DNA from: Hyphomicrobiaceae bacterium
GTDB taxonomy: Bacteria; Pseudomonadota; Alphaproteobacteria; Rhizobiales; Hyphomicrobiaceae
DNA: 64,000 nt
NCBI GenBank assembly: GCA_022844225.1
Contig: JALHMC010000004.1
Span: 62,001-126,000 of the forward strand
Direction of reading: 5' to 3'
This document shows, in pieces, positions 27,426 through 36,254 of this stretch. Within the stretch, counting starts at the first letter, position 1. Every line of letters begins with the position of its first letter. The translations under genes were made by a program, and so were the position numbers. The notes under the pieces were generated by a model. It was not told the origin of the DNA, made no database searches, and saw only the letters and a program-made list of their open reading frames with translations.

Positions 27426-27465
27426 GGCCCCGCGCGAAGACCGCGGCCGGGGCCCTTATCGTTTT
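27426..27465 (+). terminator. GC-rich hairpin with T tract in the rplY leader
   Basis: GGCCCCG (27426-27432) pairs with CGGGGCC (27448-27454), and an inner CGCG/CGCG stem extends it. The stem is followed by CTTATCGTTTT. It lies 16 bases before the ATG of rplY. It could be a transcription terminator or attenuator, or a leader hairpin for feedback control of the L25 protein. Confidence 0.5.
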
Positions 27466-27480
27466 GGGAGACTGGGAAAC

Positions 27481-28161
27481 ATGGCTGACACGCAAGTCAT
27501 CAAGGCAGTGGGACGCCCCTCGAACGGCAAGAGCGGCGCTCGGGCCGTAAGGCGCGAAGGTCGTGTGCCCGGCATCATCTATGGCGGGGATCGAGCCGAG
27601 CAAGAGACGATTTCGCTCGATGCCAAGGAACTCGGCCTGTCGATCACCCGCGGCCGGTTTCTAGCCAGCGTCTTCGAAATCGAGGTTGACGGCCGCAAGA
27701 CCAAGGTGATCCCGCGCGACGTCCAGCTCGATCCTGTGCGCGACGTGCCGCTGCACGTGGATTTCCAGCGCATCGGCGGCGACAATATGGTGCGCCTGCG
27801 CGTACCCGTGCGCTTCTTCAACGAACTGCTGTCGCCGGGCTTGAAGCGCGGTGGTGTGCTCAATGTGGTGCGTCGTGATATCGAGGTGTGGGCGCCCGCA
27901 GACAAAGTCCCCGAGGTATTCGAGATCGACCTCGAGGGCCTGGATATCGGGCGCTCAATTCATATTTCCGCCGTAACGCTTCCGGACGGGGTCAGGCCCA
28001 CGATCCAGGGCCGAGATTTCACGATTGCCACCATCGCCGGCTCGTCCGCGAAGGGTGATGCGGAAGAGGAAACGGCTCAGGCAGGTGCGGCTCCGGCTGC
28101 AGCGGCAGGCGACGCGAAGGCCGCGGCTCCTGCAGCGAAGGCGCCGGCCCCCAAGAAATAG
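27481..28161 (+). CDS. rplY: 50S ribosomal protein L25/general stress protein Ctc
   Basis: 226 aa, the long (Ctc) form. Residues 1-95 are the L25 domain that binds 5S rRNA (GRPSNGKSGARAVRREG, VPGIIYGG). The second domain (Ctc/TL5 C-terminal) reaches about residue 190, and the final part is an alanine/proline/lysine-rich tail. ATG 27481 is preceded by a GGGAG box. A TTGCCC/TATATA pair near 27301-27327 is a possible promoter, with short spacing. pth follows after 50 bases, the conserved rplY-pth-ychF order of this order of bacteria. Confidence 0.95.
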   Translation: MADTQVIKAVGRPSNGKSGARAVRREGRVPGIIYGGDRAEQETISLDAKELGLSITRGRFLASVFEIEVDGRKTKVIPRDVQLDPVRDVPLHVDFQRIGGDNMVRLRVPVRFFNELLSPGLKRGGVLNVVRRDIEVWAPADKVPEVFEIDLEGLDIGRSIHISAVTLPDGVRPTIQGRDFTIATIAGSSAKGDAEEETAQAGAAPAAAAGDAKAAAPAAKAPAPKK

Positions 28162-28211
28162 CCTGACGCAGCGTGCATGGACGCGGCGACCGGGACTCAT
28201 GAGGGCTTGCA

Positions 28212-28964
28212 ATGAAGCTTTTCGTCGGTCTCGGCAATCCCGGCGCCAAATATTCGCGAAACCGTCACAACGTCGGCTACATGGCCGTCGACCGGATCGC
28301 GTCGGGGCACGGTGCTGGGCCTTGGCGGAAGAAGTTCCAGGGGCAGGTGTCCGAGGCGATGATCGCGGGCGAGAAGGTACTCCTTCTCAAGCCTGAGACT
28401 TACATGAACGAAAGTGGCCGATCAGTCGGAGAGGCGGCGCGATTTCTCAAGCTGCCGATAGGCGACGTTGTCGTGCTTTACGACGAGATCGACCTCGCAC
28501 CCGGCAAGTTGAAGGTCAAGGTAGGTGGAGGCAACGCGGGCCACAACGGCTTGCGATCGATCTCTGCGCACCTCGACAATGACTACGTGCGCGTGCGTAT
28601 CGGTGTTGGCCACCCGGGACACAAGGACCTCGTCGCCAATTTCGTGCTCAATGATTTCGCCAAGGCGGACCAGCTTTGGCTCGATCCGCTGCTCGATGCG
28701 ATCGCTGGCGCGGCGGGGCGGCTGGTCACGGGCGGCAACGAGCGCTTCTTGACTGACGTTGCGCTGGCGCTGGGGCAGGACGCACCGAAGGTCGAGACCA
28801 AAACCGACAGGCTAAGGAAAGACCGGGACGCCGGTGAAGCTTCCGCGAGCCCTCTCAAATCCGGCGGTCATCCGGCGGGCGAGCGGGCGGGAAAACGGCA
28901 GTCGGCGCTCGCCGACAATCTCAGGAAATGGATGGAAGGGAGGAGAAAGGGCAATAGTGAGTAG
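28212..28964 (+). CDS. pth: Peptidyl-tRNA hydrolase
   Basis: 250 aa. Starts [11 protein letters not shown], with NRHNVGY (catalytic His), [18 protein letters not shown] (Asp) and [12 protein letters not shown], all canonical. It releases tRNA from prematurely dropped peptidyl-tRNAs. The core ends near residue 190. The last 60 residues are a Lys/Arg-rich, probably disordered extension, longer than in enteric Pth. In a conserved operon between rplY and ychF. Confidence 0.96.
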   Translation: MKLFVGLGNPGAKYSRNRHNVGYMAVDRIASGHGAGPWRKKFQGQVSEAMIAGEKVLLLKPETYMNESGRSVGEAARFLKLPIGDVVVLYDEIDLAPGKLKVKVGGGNAGHNGLRSISAHLDNDYVRVRIGVGHPGHKDLVANFVLNDFAKADQLWLDPLLDAIAGAAGRLVTGGNERFLTDVALALGQDAPKVETKTDRLRKDRDAGEASASPLKSGGHPAGERAGKRQSALADNLRKWMEGRRKGNSE

Positions 28965-29020
28965 GTAGTCGACAGTGGGGACGATGCCACATGGCGCTGG
29001 ATCGCGCGCACCCCTGCTAT

Positions 29021-29043
29021 CTACTGCCTATTGCCTATTGCCT
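29021..29043 (+). repeat. Heptamer repeat TA(C/T)TGCC, three tandem copies
   Basis: Copies at 29022-29028 (TACTGCC) and 29029-29042 (TATTGCC twice) lie directly before the ychF start. A related pair, AACTGCC and TACTGCC, occurs at 37213-37230 downstream of tRNA-Asp. Short imperfect heptamer arrays of this kind may be a genome-wide intergenic repeat, but two sites are too few to prove it. Confidence 0.45.
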
Positions 29044-29051
29044 CGCACATC

Positions 29052-30149
29052 ATGGGCTTCAAATGCGGCATCGTCGGCCTGCCCAACGTCGGCAAGTCGA
29101 CCCTCTTCAACGCGCTGACGCAGACTGCGGCGGCCGAGGCAGCCAACTATCCCTTCTGCACCATCGAGCCAAACGTCGGTGAAGTCGGCGTACCCGACGA
29201 GCGGCTGACCAAGCTTGCCGAGATCGGCAAGTCGGCGACGATCCTGCCGACCCGGCTGACGTTCGTCGATATCGCTGGGCTCGTCCGAGGCGCGTCGAAG
29301 GGCGAAGGGCTTGGCAATCAGTTTCTCGGTCATATCCGCGAGGTCGACGCCGTCGCCTACGTGCTGCGCTGCTTCGAGGACGACGACATCACGCATGTCG
29401 AGAACCGAATTGATCCAGTCGCAGATGCCGAGACGGTCGAAACGGAGCTGATGCTCGCCGATCTCGATAGCCTCGAGAAGCGCCGCACCAACATCGAGAA
29501 GAAGGCCAAGTCTGGCGACAAGGATGCCAAGACGCAGGTTGCGTTGATGGACAAGGCGCTGGTGTTGCTGCGCGAAGGCAAACCCGCGCGCCTGGCCGAT
29601 ATCGCGTCCGAAGAGCGCGCTGCCTTCGATGCGCTTCAGTTGTTGACTGCCAAGCCGGTGCTCTATGTGTGCAACGTGGACGAGGCATCGGCGGCCAACG
29701 GCAACGCGCTCTCTGCAAAGGTGTTCGAGCGCGCCAAGGCGGAAGGCGCCGGCGCTGTGGTAATCTCGGCCAAGATCGAGGCCGAGCTCGCCAGTCTGCC
29801 CGAGGATGAGCGGCAGGCCTTCCTCTCCGATCTCGGCCTCGAGGAAGCCGGCCTCAATCGGCTGATCCGTGAGGGGTACAAGCTGCTCGGCCTCGTCACG
29901 TACTTCACGGTCGGGCCGAAAGAAGCGCGGGCCTGGACGATCACCAAAGGCACTAAGGCGCCTGCGGCCGCGGGGGTGATCCACTCGGATTTCGAGAAGG
30001 GCTTCATTCGCGCCGAGACCATCGCGTACGAGGACTACGTGCGGCTCAATGGCGAGGCCGGCGCACGTGAGGCCGGCAAGATGCGCCTCGAGGGCAAGGA
30101 GTACGTCGTCGCCGATGGCGATGTGATGCACTTCCGGTTCGCGAATTGA
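29052..30149 (+). CDS. ychF: Redox-regulated ATPase YchF (Obg family)
   Basis: 365 aa. Begins MGFKCGIVGLPNVGKST (G1 loop), followed by the YPFCTIEPNVG switch I, FVDIAGLVRGASKGEGLGN (G3), and the C-terminal TGS-like domain with EARAWTIxKG and DVMHFRFAN. YchF (OLA1) binds ATP rather than GTP and associates with ribosomes, acting in translation and stress control. I see no Shine-Dalgarno motif before ATG 29052; the heptamer repeat sits there. An in-frame upstream start at 29031 is less likely because the family opening is at 29052. Confidence 0.96.
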   Translation: MGFKCGIVGLPNVGKSTLFNALTQTAAAEAANYPFCTIEPNVGEVGVPDERLTKLAEIGKSATILPTRLTFVDIAGLVRGASKGEGLGNQFLGHIREVDAVAYVLRCFEDDDITHVENRIDPVADAETVETELMLADLDSLEKRRTNIEKKAKSGDKDAKTQVALMDKALVLLREGKPARLADIASEERAAFDALQLLTAKPVLYVCNVDEASAANGNALSAKVFERAKAEGAGAVVISAKIEAELASLPEDERQAFLSDLGLEEAGLNRLIREGYKLLGLVTYFTVGPKEARAWTITKGTKAPAAAGVIHSDFEKGFIRAETIAYEDYVRLNGEAGAREAGKMRLEGKEYVVADGDVMHFRFAN

Positions 30150-30207
30150 TTTCTGCTTCTGCCCCGGCAAACACTGCAACTGCCGAGTAGGGTGCTCGAG
30201 GTCGTGC

Positions 30208-31074
30208 TCACCACTCGAGCGAACGCATGGCTGCCGCGGGCGGATGCGCGTGGCCAGCAAATAGGTCCGCAACGTGGCCCGAGTCGAATTCGCGCCGATG
30301 GTCGACGTGGAGTGCGCTCGCGATGAATAGGCATGGCAGCGCTTCGCGCCCTGCGCCTTCGACGTCGGTGCGGATCCCGTCACCGATGGCGAGGATGCGT
30401 TCCTTCGCTGGAAGGCGTCCGCGCGCTCGTTCGATCTCTGCGTAGGCGCGTGCGTAGATGGCGGGGTAAGGCTTGCCCGCGTAGAGAACGGGCCCGCCAA
30501 GGGACTTATAGATCTCGGCGAGGGCGCCAGCGCACGGGATGAGCTTCGGCCCGCGCTCGACGACCAAATCCGGATTGGCGCAAATGAGCGGTACATGCCG
30601 GCTCGCTAAAGCCGCAAGACTTGGCCGGTAGTCCTCGGTCTGCTCGGTCTCGTCGTGCAAAAGGCCCGTGCACAGCACGACGTCGGCCGCCTCAGCGGGA
30701 CCGATCCGGATGTCGAGCCCATCGAGGATTCCAGCGTCGCGATCGGGGCCGAGATGGTGGACGTGACGGCCGGAAAAATCGGCGAGCAGTCCGCGGGAGA
30801 CGTCGCCCGATGTGACGATGGCGTCGTAGGCCGCACTCGAGATGCCCAGGCGATCGAGCATGCGGACGACCGCGGCTGCCGGGCGCGGGGCGTTGGTCAC
30901 GAGCACAACCGTCCCGCCCATTTCGCGAAAGCGCATGCACGCGGGAGCTGCGCCGGGAAAGGCGGTGAGCCCGTTATGCAGGACTCCCCAAATGTCGGAG
31001 ATCCAGGCTTCCGCTGACGAAGCGAGCCCCGCAACGGAGTCCAGGACGACGATGTCGTGCGAATTGGGGGGCAT
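30208..31074 (-). CDS. HAD hydrolase class IIA, TIGR01459 family
   Basis: 288 aa. HAD motif I is ISDIWGVLHNG, motif II LVTNAPRP, motif III/IV AGKPYPAIY (Lys) and LAIGDGIRTDVEGA (Asp). The C2 cap is between. The TIGR01459 family is common in alphaproteobacteria and related to the NagD/p-nitrophenyl phosphatases. The substrate is unknown; sugar or nucleotide phosphate is likely. Convergent with ychF, 58 bases apart. Confidence 0.9.
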   Translation of the reverse strand: MPPNSHDIVVLDSVAGLASSAEAWISDIWGVLHNGLTAFPGAAPACMRFREMGGTVVLVTNAPRPAAAVVRMLDRLGISSAAYDAIVTSGDVSRGLLADFSGRHVHHLGPDRDAGILDGLDIRIGPAEAADVVLCTGLLHDETEQTEDYRPSLAALASRHVPLICANPDLVVERGPKLIPCAGALAEIYKSLGGPVLYAGKPYPAIYARAYAEIERARGRLPAKERILAIGDGIRTDVEGAGREALPCLFIASALHVDHRREFDSGHVADLFAGHAHPPAAAMRSLEW

Positions 31075-31187
31075 TGAGCTTTCCCATCGAGCGGGGAGGG
31101 CGGCACCGTTCCCGAGTTTGGCATGGTCTGCCGGTCGGGCCTAGGACGCCATATGCACCATTGCACACCCGTTCCTCGTTCGCCGGA

Positions 31188-33281
31188 TCAAGCCGCGTGA
31201 CGCTCCCGTTCTAGTTCGACGCATCTCGGTCCACCGAACAGCGTGCCTTGTCCGAGCAGTGCGCCGAAGCCGAGGACGCGGGCAAGATCCTTCTCAGCAA
31301 CGATGCCACCGACGATGAGCGCAAGTCCCAGGTCGGAGAGATGCCGACAGATGTCTGCAGCGGGTATGTGGCCGCTCGGCGTGGGTAGGCCCTCGAGGAA
31401 GACCGAGGCGTCGAGTTTGATGAAATCGAAGCCATGACGCTTGAGAACCTCGAAGTCCATGTCGAGATCGGTGACGTCGGTCAGTGCGAATTTGAGGCCG
31501 ACCCGATTCAGATCGGAAACGGCGCGCCAGTGCGCGGCGGTAAAGTTGCGGGCCTCAGATTGGGCGAACGTCAAGACGAGGCGCGTCGCCTGACCTTGCT
31601 CTGCCTCGAGTAAGTCCACAAATGCATGCGCAAAATTGTCATCGGAGAGAGATTCACCGGCCACTGCCGAGAAAAGCGAAGCAGCTGAACCGCGAACTCT
31701 CAGTCCTTGCAGCACATTGACCGCGCCAGCCAGCTTGGCGGCGTCGATACGGCCTAGCAGCCCGGTACCGGCTGCCGCTCGCCGATACTCCGTCAGATTT
31801 AGATCCGCGCCGTCTTCACTGATCAACCGTACGGACAGCTCGAAGTGCCGTGCCCGCCGATCGGCAAGTCCGAGGATGGGATCGAGCATCACGTCCATTC
31901 GCTTGGCTTCGAGTGCTTCGGCGATGAGGGCTAGATGACCGAATGGGGCTAGGTCGTCGCGAGCGGCAGGTGGACTTGATGAGGTTGCCATTGTTGCTTG
32001 AGGAATCGCGCGCTGCGGAAGTCTCGGGGGGACACGTGAACCGGCCGCCGCAGCAGTAGTTTTTGCTCCGGTGGGGGCTGCCGTGGTGCTGCCTTCGGCG
32101 CCTGAGCTATTGGTCGTCGGATCAAGTTGGCCGGAGAGTTGCTCGATCAGGTTCTGCATCGTTCCGAGATCGAGTGGAGCCGTGGGCGTCTTTGGCACGG
32201 CTTGAGGCCATGCGCCGGTGTCGGGGCGGGACATGGCTCGGGGTGCGCCGTCGGATTTTGGCATCCGCAGGTCGTCGAGAAATGATCCGGAACCCGACGG
32301 CGTTGCTTCCTCGATAGGCAGTGCCAGATCCGATGAGGAGAACCGATCGGGCGACGCAAAGGCCGACCCAAGTGTCGGCTGCATCGTTGGGGCTGCCGCA
32401 GCCTCGGTTGATGCCGTTGGTTCTGTCGCCTCGGGACTTGGACGCAGAATCGGGACCTCAAACTGCTCGATATGATCGGCAGTCGTCGCTGGCTGGCTCA
32501 GCCGTTGATCAACAGGGAGGCGATGAGGCTCGATGAGCGGCAATGGTCCGGTGGCTACCGAATTCGGCGCCACTTCTGAAATCGGTGCCGTCGGCTCTCG
32601 ATGGGTGCCAGGCCGTAGTGACCAGTCGAGAGCGCCGCCGGACTCGATTCGCGTATCTTGGCCAACCGCCTGCGATGGCCCCTGCATGGCGTCGGGCCAC
32701 GGCACTGGCGCTGGCTTTGCTGCCGCTGCAACTGGCGACATCGCTATCGATCCTGCGACGGTCCCCGCTGGATAGGCGGGACGGTACGAAGGCACCGTTT
32801 GCCGATTGGCTGGACCAGGGATCGAGTGTCCTGGGTAGGCGGACGATGCGCTCTGGCCACCGGCTTGGGGAATGCCCGGCCGCGGCTCGTGCGGAGCACT
32901 CATCGAGTACGGAGCTGGTTCGATGCCGGCGATGGCACCCCCGGCGGGGGCGTGGGCGGAAGGTGGCGGCCGCGAGATCGCGCCCGAGTGAGGGGTCGTT
33001 GCACGGGCGCTGCGAAGCCCCATAATCTCGGAGCGCAGATCTTTGATCTCAGCGTTGAGCGCGGCGACCGTCGTCGCGCGCCTCACCATTGCGTTCGCGG
33101 CGAGCAGAATTGAGAGGCAGGCCAAAGCGGTCAGCGCGGCCGTGGCAGGCGGGACGTCAGCAACGAAATGCAACAGGCCGGCCAATACACTGCACAGGAT
33201 CGTGACCGAGACCAGGAGCAACACCTCCGTACCTTTTCCGGTGTCTGGTTGGCGGGTGGGAAGTTTTGGCGGCTCGATCAT
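31188..33281 (-). CDS. Membrane protein with degenerate EAL domain
   Basis: 697 aa from ATG 33281. Two adjacent hydrophobic helices (residues about 20-60) anchor it, then a short coiled segment, a long Pro/Ala/Ser-rich linker (residues 90-430), and an EAL-like domain over the last 250 residues. Most catalytic landmarks are lost: EAL is FELS, the LExTE position reads LVLTF, and the DDFGTG position reads TDVTD. The DFIKLD lysine and the LGQGTLFG region remain. It probably binds c-di-GMP, or has lost that too, rather than cleaving it. Similar inactive EAL membrane proteins serve as receptors or scaffolds. Confidence 0.78.
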   Translation of the reverse strand: MIEPPKLPTRQPDTGKGTEVLLLVSVTILCSVLAGLLHFVADVPPATAALTALACLSILLAANAMVRRATTVAALNAEIKDLRSEIMGLRSARATTPHSGAISRPPPSAHAPAGGAIAGIEPAPYSMSAPHEPRPGIPQAGGQSASSAYPGHSIPGPANRQTVPSYRPAYPAGTVAGSIAMSPVAAAAKPAPVPWPDAMQGPSQAVGQDTRIESGGALDWSLRPGTHREPTAPISEVAPNSVATGPLPLIEPHRLPVDQRLSQPATTADHIEQFEVPILRPSPEATEPTASTEAAAAPTMQPTLGSAFASPDRFSSSDLALPIEEATPSGSGSFLDDLRMPKSDGAPRAMSRPDTGAWPQAVPKTPTAPLDLGTMQNLIEQLSGQLDPTTNSSGAEGSTTAAPTGAKTTAAAAGSRVPPRLPQRAIPQATMATSSSPPAARDDLAPFGHLALIAEALEAKRMDVMLDPILGLADRRARHFELSVRLISEDGADLNLTEYRRAAAGTGLLGRIDAAKLAGAVNVLQGLRVRGSAASLFSAVAGESLSDDNFAHAFVDLLEAEQGQATRLVLTFAQSEARNFTAAHWRAVSDLNRVGLKFALTDVTDLDMDFEVLKRHGFDFIKLDASVFLEGLPTPSGHIPAADICRHLSDLGLALIVGGIVAEKDLARVLGFGALLGQGTLFGGPRCVELERERHAA

Positions 33282-33458
33282 AGGGCGACTCGCAATCCGT
33301 TGATTGCGACAATGACAGGTGGATTCTCTCGTTGGTTCAATGCGAAGCTGAAATAAATCTACAGGATTTTCACAATCTGGCTCGTTCTGTCTTATCGGGG
33401 AGGCCCAACAGACACGCTCGGCCACCGCGTGGTTCCGCAATTGCTTTTCCCGACCCAG

Positions 33459-33498
33459 AAAAATGATCGGGGCGGCAGACCTGCGCCTCCGCCCCGAT
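33459..33498 (-). terminator. Rho-independent terminator after the class III aminotransferase gene
   Basis: Ten perfect base pairs (33466-33475 with 33489-33498, arms ATCGGGGCGG and CCGCCCCGAT) around a 13-base loop. Read on the minus strand, the stem is followed by CATTTTTCT. It begins 28 bases after the stop of the minus-strand gene. Confidence 0.85.
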
Positions 33499-33525
33499 AT
33501 CTCTTCGCTCGCGTTGGCCGATGCG

Positions 33526-34854
33526 TCAGGCGACGGCCTTGATCACGCGCGAGAGGCGATCGGTGATCTCGCCGATTTGCGCCTCGCTGACGATCAACGG
33601 GGGCGCCACGACCAGGGTGTCGGCAGTGACGCGAACGTAGAGGTCGTGCTCATGGTACATGCGCTCGATGGCATCGTACCCGCGCACTCCGGGCTTTCCG
33701 GCAATGGGCTCGAGATCAATGCCGCACATCAAGCCGATGGGGCGGATATCGACCACGTTCGGCAAGCCCTTCAGGCTCAGCATGGCTTCGGCGAACTTCG
33801 GCTCGAGACTGCGGGCCCGCTCGAACAGGCCCTCGTCCTTGTAGATGTCGAGCGTCGCGAGGCCGGCGGCAACAGCGAGCGGATGGCCGGAATAGGTGTA
33901 GCCGTGGAACAGCTCCACCATGTGCTCCGGCCCATTCATGTGAGCCTCGTAGATACCCTTCCTCACGAGCACGCCCGACATGGGCGCGGCCGCATTCGTC
34001 ACTCCCTTCGCGAAGGTGATCATGTCCGGAACAATGCCGTAGCGCTCGGCAGCGAAGCAGTAGCCAAGCCTGCCGAAGCCCGTGATGACCTCGTCGAAGA
34101 TCAGCAGGATGCCGTGCTTTTCGGTGATCTGGCGGAGCTTCTCGAGATAACCCTTGGGCGGGGGGATGCAGCCGGTCGAGCCGGCGGTCGGCTCGACGAT
34201 GACAGCCGCGATGGTGGATGCGTCGTGCAGCCCGATCAGACGGGTGAGTTCGTCGGCGGTTTCGGCGCCCCACTCCGGCTCTTGATTGGAAAAAGCCTGC
34301 CTGGACCGATCGTATGTCGTCGGCAGGTGGTCAACGCCGGCAAGCATATTGCCGAACATCTTCCGATTCGCGACCATGCCGCCGACCGAGATCCCGCCAA
34401 AGCCGACGCCATGGTATCCGCGCTCGCGACCAATGAAGCGGGTGCGGCTGCCTTCACCGCGATTGCGATGGTAGGCCAGTGCCACCTTCAGCGCGGTGTC
34501 GACGGCCTCGGAGCCAGAATTGGCAAACAGGCAATAATCGAGATCGCCGGGCGCGAGCAGGGTGAGGCGGCTCGACAACTCGAAGACGCCCGGGTGCGCG
34601 TATTGGAAGGGCGGTGAGAAATCCAGCGTGGCGGCGGCGTGCTGGATCGCTTTAACGATCGTCTCGCGGCCGTGGCCGGCATTCACACAAAACAGGCCCG
34701 AAGTCGCATCAATGACTTTGCGCCCGTCCGGGGTCAGATAGTGCATATCCTTGGCGCCTGAGAACAGGCGGGGCCGCTTCTTGAACGAACGGTTCGGTGT
34801 GAACGGCAGCCAATAAGGCTCGAGTTCGTTGGGCTTCATATCGAGCGGCGCCAT
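33526..34854 (-). CDS. Class III aminotransferase (omega-amino acid:pyruvate type)
   Basis: 442 aa. Key residues are visible: NSGSEAVDTALKVA (PLP phosphate), ERGYHGVG, ILLIFDEVITGFGRLG (the Asp that contacts the PLP ring nitrogen), the Schiff-base lysine in MITFAKGVTNAA, and HGYTYSGHPLA (phosphate Thr). It resembles beta-alanine:pyruvate aminotransferases, which move an omega-amino group to pyruvate. Substrate range not certain. The gene is monocistronic, bounded by a strong terminator downstream. Confidence 0.93.
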   Translation of the reverse strand: MAPLDMKPNELEPYWLPFTPNRSFKKRPRLFSGAKDMHYLTPDGRKVIDATSGLFCVNAGHGRETIVKAIQHAAATLDFSPPFQYAHPGVFELSSRLTLLAPGDLDYCLFANSGSEAVDTALKVALAYHRNRGEGSRTRFIGRERGYHGVGFGGISVGGMVANRKMFGNMLAGVDHLPTTYDRSRQAFSNQEPEWGAETADELTRLIGLHDASTIAAVIVEPTAGSTGCIPPPKGYLEKLRQITEKHGILLIFDEVITGFGRLGYCFAAERYGIVPDMITFAKGVTNAAAPMSGVLVRKGIYEAHMNGPEHMVELFHGYTYSGHPLAVAAGLATLDIYKDEGLFERARSLEPKFAEAMLSLKGLPNVVDIRPIGLMCGIDLEPIAGKPGVRGYDAIERMYHEHDLYVRVTADTLVVAPPLIVSEAQIGEITDRLSRVIKAVA

Positions 34855-35013
34855 TTGTATCTCCTGGGTCTCGTTAGGTTGGCTCGGCCGACCTTACGAG
34901 CGAACGGCCTCGCGTGGCAATCGCGCCCGGTGGAAGTCTGAACGAGAAGGGCCAACCGACAGTCGGTGACCCTTGCAAGCAGTCCCGGAGTTCAGGCGTT
35001 TGCGAGCCCCTGT

Positions 35014-35751
35014 CTATTTCAGAGGCTCGTACGCCGGAGCGGGACGGCTCAACTGGAAATTGAGCCGAGCACTGACACTGTGGATCTGACCCTCAGTGGC
35101 AAAACGCTCGTCGCCACCGAGCGTGTTGGAAGCGATCAGCGTCTCGGACTGCAGGTCGATGTAGCTGTAATCAATGCCGATGCGAACGCCTTCGAAAAGG
35201 GCGTATTCTAGGCCCGCACCAACGGTGTAGCCACTCACCCAGTGGTCGTTGTTCCTCAAGCCGACGCCGAATATGCTATCGAAGGCGTTGAGTTCAACAT
35301 TGGCTCCAGCATAACCGCCTTTGGCGTAGATCAGCCAGCGGTCCCAAGAATACCCAAGGCGAGCCGTTGCAGTGAGGATCGGGCTGATCCGGAGAGATAC
35401 TGTGTCGGAAGCCGGGAAATAAGGGCTCACCTGCTTCTCGTTGAGGTCTGCCCACGTGCCTGCGACTTCAGCCCCAATCACCCAGTTACCGAACTGATGC
35501 TGGTAGCCGAGCTGTCCGCCACCGGCAAAGCCACTCGATTCGAAGCTGAATGAGTTCCCGGTCGGCGTAAAGTAGCCGCCTGCTGGTGGCAACACATCCG
35601 TCGCCGTCGCCTCGCTCCAGGCGCCACCGATGTGCGCGCCGAAGTAAAGGCCGGTCCAATTGTAGGTCTGGGCCTCAGCTTTTCCTGCTTCAGTGAACAG
35701 GCCCGTACCCGCAACTACCAACGCACACCCGAAACTCCTGAACCACTTCAT
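35014..35751 (-). CDS. Outer membrane beta-barrel protein (Omp25/RopB-like)
   Basis: 245 aa with a signal peptide (residues 1-27, cleavage after AEA). The mature sequence begins YNWTGLYFGAHIGGAWSE and continues with alternating short strands (FAGGGQLGYQHQFGNWVIGAEV, TATARLGYSWDRWLIYAKGGY), the eight-strand barrel pattern of alphaproteobacterial surface proteins. It ends not in a terminal Phe but in a PAYEPLK tail, also seen on the OmpW-like protein at 60343. Monocistronic. Confidence 0.88.
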   Translation of the reverse strand: MKWFRSFGCALVVAGTGLFTEAGKAEAQTYNWTGLYFGAHIGGAWSEATATDVLPPAGGYFTPTGNSFSFESSGFAGGGQLGYQHQFGNWVIGAEVAGTWADLNEKQVSPYFPASDTVSLRISPILTATARLGYSWDRWLIYAKGGYAGANVELNAFDSIFGVGLRNNDHWVSGYTVGAGLEYALFEGVRIGIDYSYIDLQSETLIASNTLGGDERFATEGQIHSVSARLNFQLSRPAPAYEPLK

Positions 35752-36254
35752 TGCCTGAACTCCCCAGAATACATCAACGTGTATGCAACGCCCGATGATG
35801 CCATTTGCGGCATCGTCCCACTTCTCGAATCAAAAAACAGCCGCTCGACAGCTTGTCAAAGCTCACATCGAGATATCCCAGTCGTTATTTATTGGCCGTG
35901 CTATTTTTCCCACAATTTCGACTTGCAGTCGGTTGCTTGGAGCGCAATAGGCAACCTGAGGGGTCAGTTTGGGGTCGAGCATTGGCCGTGTTGCGGTCTG
36001 CGAACAGGGCGTAAGTCGCCGGCTTGTGCCGCATTCGACCATGAAGGTCACGGCTCCGCCCGATTCCCGTCCCGCCCGCACCCGAATCGGGGGTGATCTA
36101 GGCGAGAGTTGCAAGCGTGATGGAGCCGACCCCGAAAAGGCGTTCGGGCGGGGGTCGAGTTCAGCACTCGTTAGGAGTGAATCGCGTCTTGTCGGTTTGT
36201 CGGCGGCGCGTCGAAAGTGATCTGCGCCGCGCATCATGCGTGGAGGAGACGCCC
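35752..36254. other. Intergenic region, 500 bases
   Basis: No supported gene. The left 180 bases are AT-rich and probably carry the promoter of the outer-membrane protein gene (minus). The right part is GC-rich with scattered short inverted repeats near 36050-36110. It contains no tRNA, repeat or complete open frame that I would call a gene. The ribosome binding site GGAGGAG for the next gene is at its end. Confidence 0.4.
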
